Assembly: GCA_023393125.1 (NCBI GenBank)
Contig: JAEWMQ010000009.1
Location: 1 to 64,000, forward strand
DNA: 64,000 bases
Source: Bacillota bacterium
Lineage (GTDB): Bacteria > Bacillota > Clostridia > Lachnospirales > Cellulosilyticaceae
Direction: 5' to 3'
Shown: piece by piece, positions 43,934 through 51,541 of the stretch
Layout: every line of letters starts with the position of its first letter
Numbering within the stretch: position 1 is the stretch's first letter
Made by a program: the position numbers and the translations under genes
Notes under the pieces: model-generated
Seen by the model: the letters and a program-made list of their open reading frames with translations, nothing else
The model's database searches: none
What the model was told of the DNA's origin: nothing

Positions 43934-43956
43934 ATCTAATCATTTTATAGCTCTTT
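43909..43956. terminator. Bidirectional terminator between convergent membrane-protein genes
   Basis: AAAGAGCTATAAAATGATT / AATCATTTTATAGCTCTTT, a 19-bp stem with a seven-base loop, A-rich before and T-rich after. Confidence 0.85.
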
Positions 43957-43962
43957 TCTCTC

Positions 43963-44361
43963 TTATCTTTTTATAAACACAAAAAGTTTTAAAATAACAA
44001 AGGTCACTGGTACCCCTATTATGGCAGCTAATGCATAAGCAAACAGTTTATGGAGTTCTAGAAGATTAACAATAACAAATACAGCAATAAATTGTATTAA
44101 GAAATTGGGAATTGTAGAGATCGCAAATTTAATGAATTTCTCTACCGAAAACCTTTCTTTAAACGTAAATATACTGTTTAAAATGTACGATACAACAATT
44201 CCACTTATATAACCTGGTATAAAAGCAATAACAGGTCCCATTATTGCTGAATAAAACCAAGAGAATACAATACCGCTTAATGAATTGACACATCCAATAA
44301 TTAAAAAACATATAAACTGCGTATTAAAAAACATTTGTTTTACTTTTGTTATCCCATTCAT
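43963..44361 (-). CDS. GtrA-family membrane protein
   Basis: 132 aa with four predicted membrane helices. QFICFLIIGCVNSLSGIVFSWFYS, PGYISGIVVSYILNSIFTFKE and KFAISTIPNFLIQ fit the GtrA family, which is thought to move lipid-linked sugars across the membrane for glycosylation of cell-surface polymers. It lies near the parB end of the origin cluster, which is its own lineage habit, not a functional link. Confidence 0.85.
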   Translation of the reverse strand: MNGITKVKQMFFNTQFICFLIIGCVNSLSGIVFSWFYSAIMGPVIAFIPGYISGIVVSYILNSIFTFKERFSVEKFIKFAISTIPNFLIQFIAVFVIVNLLELHKLFAYALAAIIGVPVTFVILKLFVFIKR

Positions 44362-44403
44362 TTTCTATTTCCTTTATCCTTTTATAAGAAAAGAGTATGT
44401 GAT

Positions 44404-44907
44404 TTACATACTCTTTTTATTCATTGCTTGTTCTATTGCTTGAATTTCTTCTTCAGATAAATTATAAGTAGACTTACCTGCTTTAATTGGTTTTGCATAT
44501 GTATAGCAACCATCTCTACCATAGATTCCATTGAATACTACTCCATCATTTTGCTCATCTAACAAAGCCACTGTATAGGATAAGTCTGCCCCCATATTAG
44601 CAATTGCTTGATATCTAACTACTCCCACCTTTTGAACACAATTCTTAACGGCCTTTTCCATATGCTCAATTGAAGTTTGCATTTCTTTTTCATTTTGTAA
44701 TAATACATTGAGTTTTTTAGTGTATTGAACTAATAATTCCTCTAGATTAATATCTTCTTTAGACATAAACATTTCATATCTACGTTGAATCTTTTTCATT
44801 TTACTCGCATTAATACATACTAAAATAATAAGTATAACTACTAATGCGCTTAACCCCAATACAATATAAACTAAATACTCATTTAATAATACCTGTATTT
44901 GTTCCAT
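44404..44907 (-). CDS. DUF4446 family protein
   Basis: 167 aa from ATG 44907; a GTG at 44916 is an alternative. One N-terminal membrane helix (residues 12-36), a charged coiled-coil (38-90), then a conserved domain with VGVVRYQAIANMGADLSYTVALLDEQNDGVVFNGIYGRDGCYTYAKPI. DUF4446 genes usually follow parB in Clostridia, as here (15- to 25-base gap). The function is not known. Confidence 0.85.
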   Translation of the reverse strand: MEQIQVLLNEYLVYIVLGLSALVVILIILVCINASKMKKIQRRYEMFMSKEDINLEELLVQYTKKLNVLLQNEKEMQTSIEHMEKAVKNCVQKVGVVRYQAIANMGADLSYTVALLDEQNDGVVFNGIYGRDGCYTYAKPIKAGKSTYNLSEEEIQAIEQAMNKKSM

Positions 44908-44931
44908 ATTATCCACTCATCTTCTTTCATT

Positions 44932-45801
44932 TTACTTGTTAGCATTAATGATTTGTATAATTCTAGATAATTCTTCGTCTGAATAATACTCTATTTCTAT
45001 TTTCCCTTTTTTTGCCCCTTTAGAAATAGCTACTTTTGTTCCTAAAACACGTTGTAAGTCTTCCTGTATTTCTCTGTAGAATGGATTGTATAGCTCTTTT
45101 TCTTTATTTTTTTGCGTTTTATCCTTATTACTTGATAAGTTTTGAATATATTTTTCTATTTCTCGTACACTTAATTGTTTTTCAATTACTAAATCTGTAA
45201 GCTGCTTTTGTAACTTTATTTCTTTGACCCCAAGAATAGCCCTAGCATGACCATAACTAATCGCATCTTCTCTTAACTTTTCTTGTACATAAGGTGTTAA
45301 TTTTAGTAGCCTCATAATATTAGTTACAGCAGTTCTACTTTTCCCTACCTTCTCAGCTACTTGCTCCTGTGTTAAGTCAAAGCGTTCCATTAATAAGCTA
45401 TAAGCACACGCTAATTCCATAGGATTAAGATCTTCTCTTTGTATGTTCTCTATTAAAGCAACTTCTAGAGTTTGTTGATCAGAAAAGAGTTTAATAATAA
45501 TAGGTAATTCTGTTAAGCCAGCTAATCTTGCAGCTCTATAACGCCTTTCCCCTGCTACTATTTCATACTTATTATTTTTTTCTCTTACAATGAGTGGCTG
45601 AATAACACCGTATTCTAATATAGACTGACTTAGCTCTTGTAATTCTTCTTCACTGAATTTCTTCCTTGGTTGTCCAAAATTAGGTTCAATATCATTTATA
45701 TCTACAATTTTAATTGTTGATTCGCCTTCTGCTGTTACATTTAGTGCTTCATCTGACAAGAGTGCGTTTAATCCTCTGCCTAATCCTCTTTGTGGCTTCA
45801 T
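44932..45801 (-). CDS. parB: Chromosome partitioning protein ParB (Spo0J)
   Basis: 289 aa. N-terminal RGLGRGLNALLSD is the ParA-interacting tail; GERRYRAARLAG is the CTP-binding box of ParB; the HTH lies in LTQEQVAEKVGKSRTAVTNIMRLLKL (about 130-155), and the C-terminal part dimerises. It binds parS, spreads as a CTP-dependent clamp, and loads SMC. The two parS sites are at 46922-46975, just beyond parA. Starts two bases after the parA stop. Confidence 0.96.
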   Translation of the reverse strand: MKPQRGLGRGLNALLSDEALNVTAEGESTIKIVDINDIEPNFGQPRKKFSEEELQELSQSILEYGVIQPLIVREKNNKYEIVAGERRYRAARLAGLTELPIIIKLFSDQQTLEVALIENIQREDLNPMELACAYSLLMERFDLTQEQVAEKVGKSRTAVTNIMRLLKLTPYVQEKLREDAISYGHARAILGVKEIKLQKQLTDLVIEKQLSVREIEKYIQNLSSNKDKTQKNKEKELYNPFYREIQEDLQRVLGTKVAISKGAKKGKIEIEYYSDEELSRIIQIINANK

Positions 45802-45803
45802 TA

Positions 45804-46568
45804 TTATTTGTTCCTTTCCATAAATTCCTTTGCTAATGCTCTATATTGTTCTGCCCCTTTTGATTTTGAATCATAACAAATACAAGACATGCCAAAGCTT
45901 GGGGCTTCACTTAACCTTACACTTCTAGTTATCTTAGTATTGTATACTGTACTACTAAAATGATTCTTTACTTCTTTTACTACTTGTGATGATAAATTAG
46001 TTCGATTATCATACATCGTAAATAAAATCCCCTCTAAAACTAATTTATTATTCGTATTCTTTTTAACCAAGCCGATAGTTTGTACTAGTTGTGATAATCC
46101 TTCTAATGCGTAATACTCACACTGCATTGGTATAAGTACAGAATTTGAAGCTGTTAAAGCATTAATTGTAAGAATATTAACTGCCGGTGGGCAATCAATA
46201 AAGATATAATCATAGTCATCACTTACTGTTTCTAATTGCTTCTTTAGGATAAACTCACGTTGTTTTGTATTAACTAATTCTACTTCTGTTCCAGCTAAAT
46301 TCATATTAGAAGGTATAATGTGTATATTTTCATGCTCTGCTTTTTTTATTACATCTTTTATATTTGCTTCATTTACTAAAATATCATATATTGTTGCTTG
46401 ATTTTGACCTTTTAGTACGCCACATCCACTTGTTGCATTTCCTTGCGGGTCAATATCTACAATTAGAACCTTTTTCTTTTTTTCAACAAGTGCAGCTGCT
46501 AAATTGACAACTGTTGTTGTCTTTCCAACGCCACCTTTTTGGTTAACTACTGCAATGATTTTACCCAT
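45804..46568 (-). CDS. parA: Chromosome partitioning ATPase ParA (Soj)
   Basis: 254 aa from ATG 46568, set by AAGGAG about eight bases upstream. Deviant Walker A KGGVGKTTTVVNLAAAL near the N-terminus, Walker A' VLIVDIDPQGN, and Walker B DYIFIDCPPAV. Acts with ParB for segregation of the replicated origin, and in B. subtilis modulates DnaA. Gene order parA-parB on the minus strand. Confidence 0.96.
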   Translation of the reverse strand: MGKIIAVVNQKGGVGKTTTVVNLAAALVEKKKKVLIVDIDPQGNATSGCGVLKGQNQATIYDILVNEANIKDVIKKAEHENIHIIPSNMNLAGTEVELVNTKQREFILKKQLETVSDDYDYIFIDCPPAVNILTINALTASNSVLIPMQCEYYALEGLSQLVQTIGLVKKNTNNKLVLEGILFTMYDNRTNLSSQVVKEVKNHFSSTVYNTKITRSVRLSEAPSFGMSCICYDSKSKGAEQYRALAKEFMERNK

Positions 46569-46921
46569 AACATTCTCCTTCATCTTCTTCTGTACTTCTT
46601 TAATAAAAGTATATCATAGGATAGTTTTTTTATAAACTGTTTATACTAGTATTTTGATAAGTTTCATCTATAATTTTAATTTTACATATTAACTATAGCT
46701 TTTATTAATGTTTCTACTTATAGAATATAAATCAAATGTTATGCCTTATCATTACACCCATGAAATTTCATTTGTTTTAACATCTTATTTATTTAATCTC
46801 TTATTTATATAATTTATACTCATTTCCCTTATATCACATAATCTGCTTGTTATACCTTCTTCACTAAATTACATATTTTATATTTATTTTTCATAGATAT
46901 GTGTTTAAAAAACAATTAAAA

Positions 46922-46975
46922 TGTTTCACGTGAAACATTTTAAGAAATTTGTCGTCCTATGTTTCACGTGAAACA
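46922..46975. other. Two parS sites
   Basis: The perfect 16-bp palindrome TGTTTCACGTGAAACA occurs at 46922-46937 and again at 46960-46975, 38 bases apart. It is the consensus ParB site. They lie 355 bases upstream of parA, between parA and argS. Confidence 0.98.
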
Positions 46976-47013
46976 TAAAAAAAGTAGAAAATCTAATTGA
47001 GATTTTCTACCTT
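46976..47013 (-). terminator. Terminator of argS
   Basis: GTAGAAAATCT / AGATTTTCTAC stem with a five-base loop, followed by seven Ts on the minus strand. It directly abuts the parS pair. Confidence 0.88.
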
Positions 47014-47024
47014 TCGTCAAAATA

Positions 47025-48740
47025 TTACATTTGTATTGGTGCTTTGATTCCTAATAAATGTAATGCATTCTTAATGGTATATTTTGTAGCTATAACAACT
47101 GCTAATCTAGAATTTTTAACAGCTTCATCTTCAACTAAAATTGGTAGTTCATTATAAAACTTATTGAAAGCCTGTGCTAAATCTACAGCATATCTTGCAA
47201 TATAAGATGGTTCATAATTAGCTGCTGCTGATTGGATTACATTTTTAAAGTTTGCTAATTCTTTTGCTACAGCTAAGACAGTATCATCTTTAATAACATC
47301 TTCTGATATTTCAAGTTCTGGCAAGTTATCTATATCTAATCCTGCTTTTTTAAGAAGGCTACATGCTCTTGCATGAGTATATTGTACATATGGTCCAGTT
47401 TCTCCTTGGAAATCTAATACGCGTTCCCATGAGAATTGAATATCCTTAATAATATTATTATACATATCATCAAAAATAACTGCGCCAATACCTACTTGAT
47501 TTGCAACTTCATCTTTGTTCTCAAGATCAGGATTTTTTTCTTCAATAATTTTCTTAGTCTTTTCTACTGCTTCTTTTAAGATATCTTCTAAGAAAATCAC
47601 ATTTCCAGAACGTGTAGATAATTTAGCTCCACCTTCCATACTTACCATACCAAATGGTACGTGCACTAAATCTTTTGCCCATTCCCAATCCATTTTCTCA
47701 ATTACTTTAAACCATTGAGCGAAATGAAGGTTTTGTTGAAGCGCTGTAACATAAATACATTTTTTAAAGTCATAAGTTTCTTTACGATATTTAGCTGCTG
47801 TGATATCACGAGTAGCATATAATGAGCTACCATCATTTTTAGTGATTAAACATGGTGCCATATTTTCCTCATCTAAACGTACAATTTTAGCACCTTCACT
47901 TACTTCAATAAGGCCTTTATCTTCTAAATCTTTAATAGCTGCATTCATCTTATCATTATAAAAAGCTTCACCATTGTAACTATCAAAAGTTACATCTAAC
48001 ATTTTATATACTCTCTCGAATTCATTTAAGCTTACTTCTTTAAACCATTTCCAAAGTGCTAATGCTTCTTCATCACCTTGTTCCATTCTAGTAAAGTAGT
48101 CTCTTGCTTCTTGATCCATTTCTGGATGTTCTTTAGCTTCATCATGGAATAATACGTAAATTCTAAGTAACTCAGAAATACCCTTTTCCTCTACCTGTTC
48201 CTTACTAGAATATTTTTTATAAGCTACTATTAATTTACCAAACTGTGTTCCCCAGTCACCTAAATGGTTAACTCCGATACAATTATAACCTAATGCTTCA
48301 AAAATATGATATAAACTGTTACCTATTACTGTCGAACGTAAGTGACCTACATGAAATGGCTTTGCAATATTGGGTGAAGAATAGTCAATCACTACATTTC
48401 CTTTATTCTTTTCTTTTTCTAAACCATAGTTTTCTTTATCATTTAATACTGCTAATAAAACTTCTTTTACATATATAGATTTATTTAAGAAAAAGTTAAT
48501 ATATGCATTTACATTTTCTGCTTTTTCTATAAAATCAATTTCACCTAAAGTATCTGCAATCTCCTTTGCAATCATAGGAGGAGCTTTTCTTAAAGCTTTA
48601 GCTAATTTAAAACATGGAAATGCATAATCTCCCATAGCTACATTTGTAGGTACTTCAATCATACTATAAATTTCTTCTACTGATAATGCATCAATTTTTG
48701 TATCTAAAAGTTTGGCTAACTCTAATTTAAAATCTTTCAT
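47025..48740 (-). CDS. argS: Arginyl-tRNA synthetase
   Basis: 571 aa from ATG 48740 (GAAGGAG upstream; a longer frame to 48794 has no site). Class I enzyme. The HIGH equivalent is AKPFHVGHLRST; the region STRSGNVIFLEDIL holds the KMSK-equivalent loop lacking canonical KMSKS, as in most ArgRS. N-terminal Add1 domain (1-90), C-terminal DALR anticodon domain (YTHARACSLLKKAG to QM). Between parAB and noc in the origin region. Confidence 0.97.
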   Translation of the reverse strand: MKDFKLELAKLLDTKIDALSVEEIYSMIEVPTNVAMGDYAFPCFKLAKALRKAPPMIAKEIADTLGEIDFIEKAENVNAYINFFLNKSIYVKEVLLAVLNDKENYGLEKEKNKGNVVIDYSSPNIAKPFHVGHLRSTVIGNSLYHIFEALGYNCIGVNHLGDWGTQFGKLIVAYKKYSSKEQVEEKGISELLRIYVLFHDEAKEHPEMDQEARDYFTRMEQGDEEALALWKWFKEVSLNEFERVYKMLDVTFDSYNGEAFYNDKMNAAIKDLEDKGLIEVSEGAKIVRLDEENMAPCLITKNDGSSLYATRDITAAKYRKETYDFKKCIYVTALQQNLHFAQWFKVIEKMDWEWAKDLVHVPFGMVSMEGGAKLSTRSGNVIFLEDILKEAVEKTKKIIEEKNPDLENKDEVANQVGIGAVIFDDMYNNIIKDIQFSWERVLDFQGETGPYVQYTHARACSLLKKAGLDIDNLPELEISEDVIKDDTVLAVAKELANFKNVIQSAAANYEPSYIARYAVDLAQAFNKFYNELPILVEDEAVKNSRLAVVIATKYTIKNALHLLGIKAPIQM

Positions 48741-49014
48741 TACTATTCTCCTTCGTCCAGTCAATGTATTATTATATTTTATCGAAATATACACATTATA
48801 TCAAGTTATATTGCAGATTATCTTATATTAATCAAGCCATATAAACCACTTATATTCAATAGATTTACACTTAAAATGATTTATTTCTATTCTATTCACA
48901 TTGCTTGTAATTATCACTTTTAGTAGAACTTAATCATTAGAATTACTCATTCTTTTATTGTTACCTATATTAGAACATATTAAGCATTCATATCAAATTA
49001 ATCCTCTGGTCACA
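48741..49014. other. Intergenic stretch upstream of argS
   Basis: AT-rich, 274 bases, containing the argS promoter at 48776-48804. Beyond that I see nothing recognisable. Confidence 0.4.
48776..48804 (-). promoter_or_regulatory. Promoter of argS
   Basis: Minus-strand TTGATA (48799-48804), 17-base spacer, TAAAAT (48776-48781). Leader about 30 bases. Confidence 0.6.
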
Positions 49015-49057
49015 AATAAAAGCGACTTTCTATTGATCTAGAAGTCGCTTTATTTAT
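49015..49057 (-). terminator. Terminator of noc
   Basis: AAAGCGACTT / AAGTCGCTTT stem with an intervening loop of about 13 bases, T-rich minus-strand tail, six bases after the noc stop codon. Confidence 0.85.
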
Positions 49058-49062
49058 GTAAA

Positions 49063-49863
49063 CTACTGATTAATTGGTATTTTAATTCTAATTTCATAGC
49101 TGTCCGCATGTTCTTTCATTGTATACTTAGCGTCTACTCCTGCTTTTTGAATCAAGTTAACAGCTTCTGTAATTGTGTTAGTAACTAATCTCATATCTCT
49201 AATATATGATTTTACTTTTTGATTAGCTTTATGCTTAATCATATCTTCTTTTGTAATATCTACTAACATCTGTTCTATGATTTGCTCTGTCCTTTTTACA
49301 TTAAGCTCTTGCTTAATAACTTTTTCTAAGGCCATTAATTGATATTCTTCACTAGGTAATTTTAATAATGCTCTTGCATGTCTCTCTGTTAAGTTATTTT
49401 CTACCAAAAGCTTTTGTACTGCTGGTGATAATTTTAATACTCTTAACTTATTAGCTACTGTAGATTGATTTTTACCTAATGTAGCCGCTAATTCTTGCTG
49501 TGTATAACCATAGTCTTGCATAATTTTATAATAAGCTTGACTCTCTTCTAGGAAATTTAAGTTCTCACGCTGTAAATTTTCAATTAGAGCAAGTACGGCA
49601 CTATCCTTTGTGGTTACTTCTACAATTACTGCAGGTATAGTTTCAAGCCCAGCTAATTTAGATGCTTTTAATCTTCTCTCTCCTGCAATAAGCTCATAGG
49701 AGTTACCTATCATTCTTACTGTAATAGGTTGCATTAGTCCATGTTCTAAAATAGAATTTGCAAGTTCTTGTAATGCCGCATCAGAAAATACCTTTCTTGG
49801 TTGATATGGATTAGGTATAACGCGGTCAATTGCAATATGTTCTATTTTCAAATCTCTTTGCAT
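49063..49863 (-). CDS. noc: Nucleoid occlusion protein Noc (ParB-family)
   Basis: 266 aa. ParB-fold: IPNPYQPRKVFSD, AGERRLKASKLAG as the CTP box, and helix-turn-helix YTQQELAATLGKNQSTVANKLRVLKL near 140-165. The Noc call rests on position in the origin cluster next to rsmG and on the absence of parA beside it; ParB itself is at 44932-45801. Noc binds its own sites over the chromosome and blocks FtsZ assembly there. No ATTTCCCGGGAAAT-type site was noticed here. GGGGAG lies about ten bases upstream. Confidence 0.85.
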   Translation of the reverse strand: MQRDLKIEHIAIDRVIPNPYQPRKVFSDAALQELANSILEHGLMQPITVRMIGNSYELIAGERRLKASKLAGLETIPAVIVEVTTKDSAVLALIENLQRENLNFLEESQAYYKIMQDYGYTQQELAATLGKNQSTVANKLRVLKLSPAVQKLLVENNLTERHARALLKLPSEEYQLMALEKVIKQELNVKRTEQIIEQMLVDITKEDMIKHKANQKVKSYIRDMRLVTNTITEAVNLIQKAGVDAKYTMKEHADSYEIRIKIPINQ

Positions 49864-49977
49864 TTAAGTTCTGCTCCCCTCTAAAATAACAGTTTTGCTA
49901 TCTAACAGTATAGCATATTTTTCCTATAAAAGCCATAATATAATAAATTGAGCATTTTTCTACTTTATATTTGACAT

Positions 49978-50415
49978 ATAAAAAATAGGCAATAACATCT
50001 GTTATTGCCTAAAAATCAAATCTATTTATTTATTCATCACAAATAAGCTTAAGTTCACTTTTACATGTACTTAAGCTCATCTGTAATACCCAACCTGATA
50101 TCCTAGTCAACACTACCTTTATATTTTCTCTATCTCCTTCTGGAATACCCCTCAGTTTCCTTCAGGAGATATTCACAATATATAAAGTAGTGCAAATGAC
50201 CATTTTACCAGTGAGGGGTACATAAAAGCTCTCCATATGTTATGGGCCCGAGAGCTTTTATGCTTTGGAAAGTGGTAATGCAAATTTGAAGTATAAGCTA
50301 CTTAATTTTTCTTTTCAACTTATATTAATCGCAAGGGCTAGAGCTGACTACAACAGTAGCTGAGAGTTGGCGCTGGGGATGCTAGAAAGTTTTAAGATGA
50401 TTAAGTTTCACCTTA
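49978..50415 (-). ncRNA. Putative structured noncoding RNA of unknown family
   Basis: An intergenic segment with no ORF that ends in a minus-strand terminator (49981-50012). From 5' to 3': a hairpin near 50350; a 13-bp stem CATAAAAGCTCTC / GAGAGCTTTTATG (50222-50262); CACTAC-TTTATAT / ATATAAA-G-GTAGTG (50181-50193 with 50111-50124); inside it TATCTCCT / AGGAGATA and GGAA/TTCC holding a loop TGAGGGGTA (50146-50154) that pairs perfectly with TACCCCTCA upstream (50212-50220); and AGCTTAAGT / ACTTAAGCT (50046-50077). No match to RNase P, tmRNA, SRP or 6S signatures that I know. The promoter is weak, so the 5' end is a guess. Confidence 0.6.
49981..50012 (-). terminator. Terminator of the putative structured RNA
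   Basis: TAGGCAATAACA / TGTTATTGCCTA near-perfect stem with TC loop. Six Ts follow on the minus strand and none on the plus strand, so it ends a minus-strand transcript coming from the rsmG side. Confidence 0.85.
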
Positions 50416-50604
50416 TTTACTTCACTTATATATATGTCTTTAGTAAGTGTTATCCCTAAGTTTTTTTATTAATTATTTTTATTTCTATTACTAAATCCTT
50501 CTATCTACCAATTTATTACGCCCTCTACTCTATTAATATCATTAAATAATTATTATACACAGCTCACTCATTTTCTTTACACAATATCTACTTCGTCTTT
50601 TAGT

Positions 50605-50753
50605 TGTGGATATTTTTATTTTTTCTTTCTATAAATTTATCCACAAACACTTGTTTTACCTTTCTATCCACAAGACATTGGTTTTGATTCTACAACAAAG
50701 GATTATCCACATCCTCTCCTTTGATAGATTTATTTCTTTTATTATGTGGATAA
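50605..50753. other. Third DnaA-box cluster, between rsmG and the ncRNA
   Basis: Five boxes in 150 bases: TGTGGATAT at 50605, TTATCCACA at 50637, CTATCCACA at 50664, TTATCCACA at 50703, TGTGGATAA at 50745. Three are exact consensus. This is about 8 kb from dnaA. Confidence 0.8.
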
Positions 50754-50755
50754 AT

Positions 50756-50804
50756 AAAAAGGATAAGCCAGGAGATTCTCTCATCTATTGGCTTATCCTT
50801 TTTA
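50756..50804 (-). terminator. Terminator of the mnmE-mnmG-rsmG operon
   Basis: AAAAAGGATAAGCCA / TGGCTTATCCTTTTT with an 18-base loop; symmetrical tails. Confidence 0.85.
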
Positions 50805-50824
50805 ACTAAGCTTATATTATACTT

Positions 50825-51541
50825 TTAGATACCAAGAGGCGCCTTAGTTGGTTCTCCAGCTTTTCTTGGATATTTAAGTGCAGTTGGTTTTACTTTTTTG
50901 ATTTTAGCTATCTTATGATCTAGATCTGTAAATGGTACACCTGTATGAACAACTTCTTCAAGTTCGCCACCTAATATCTGAATTGCTTTTTTCCCTTGCT
51001 CTAATTCTTCTTCTATCTTTTGACCTTTTAATGCCATAAGATAACCATCTACTTTTACAAATGGTAAAGTATATTCACTAAGCACAGCTAAATTAGCTAC
51101 TGCTCTAGAAGCACAGATATCAAATCCTTCACGGTAATCTTTATTTTTACCTAAATCCTCAGCTCTAGAATGAACACATTTTATCCCTTTTAGTCCTAAT
51201 TGATTAATCACTTCTTCTAAAAAGGTTAAGCGTTTTTTTAAAGCATCAACTAAGGTTACTTCTAAGTGAGGAAATGCTATTTTAATGACTAATCCAGGGA
51301 AACCTGCTCCTGTCCCAATATCAATCACTGTTTTTTGAGTGTTCATATCAATTGCTTTTTGAATGGTCATACAATCTAGGAAGTGTTTTGTCATTACTTC
51401 TCTATCTTCTGTAATAGCTGTTAAATTCATCTTTTCATTCCATTCCTGTAACAATGACTTGTACATCATGAACTGATCTAATTGAGTTTCAGTTAGGTTA
51501 ATCCCTAGTTCTTTTGCTCCATCTAATAATAATTGTTTCAT
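50825..51541 (-). CDS. rsmG: 16S rRNA (guanine-527-N7)-methyltransferase
   Basis: 238 aa. SAM-dependent; methylates G527 of 16S rRNA in the 30S decoding region. VIDIGTGAGFPGLVIKIAFP is the SAM loop (about residues 73-92), with a later FDICASRAVANLAVLSEYTLPFVKVDGYLMALKG. Its ATG overlaps the mnmG stop by one base, so the genes are translationally coupled. Loss gives streptomycin resistance in several bacteria. Confidence 0.96.
   Translation of the reverse strand: MKQLLLDGAKELGINLTETQLDQFMMYKSLLQEWNEKMNLTAITEDREVMTKHFLDCMTIQKAIDMNTQKTVIDIGTGAGFPGLVIKIAFPHLEVTLVDALKKRLTFLEEVINQLGLKGIKCVHSRAEDLGKNKDYREGFDICASRAVANLAVLSEYTLPFVKVDGYLMALKGQKIEEELEQGKKAIQILGGELEEVVHTGVPFTDLDHKIAKIKKVKPTALKYPRKAGEPTKAPLGI

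Noticed and set aside
49978..50415. Reading the structured region as RNase P RNA, tmRNA, SRP RNA or 6S RNA
   Set aside because: None of the universally conserved strings (for example GAAAGTCC of RNase P, the CCA tRNA-like end of tmRNA, the GGAAGGAAGCAGC loop of SRP) is present.
48741..50605. Noc-binding sites (ATTTCCCGGGAAAT type)
   Set aside because: Nothing close to that sequence was noticed near noc.
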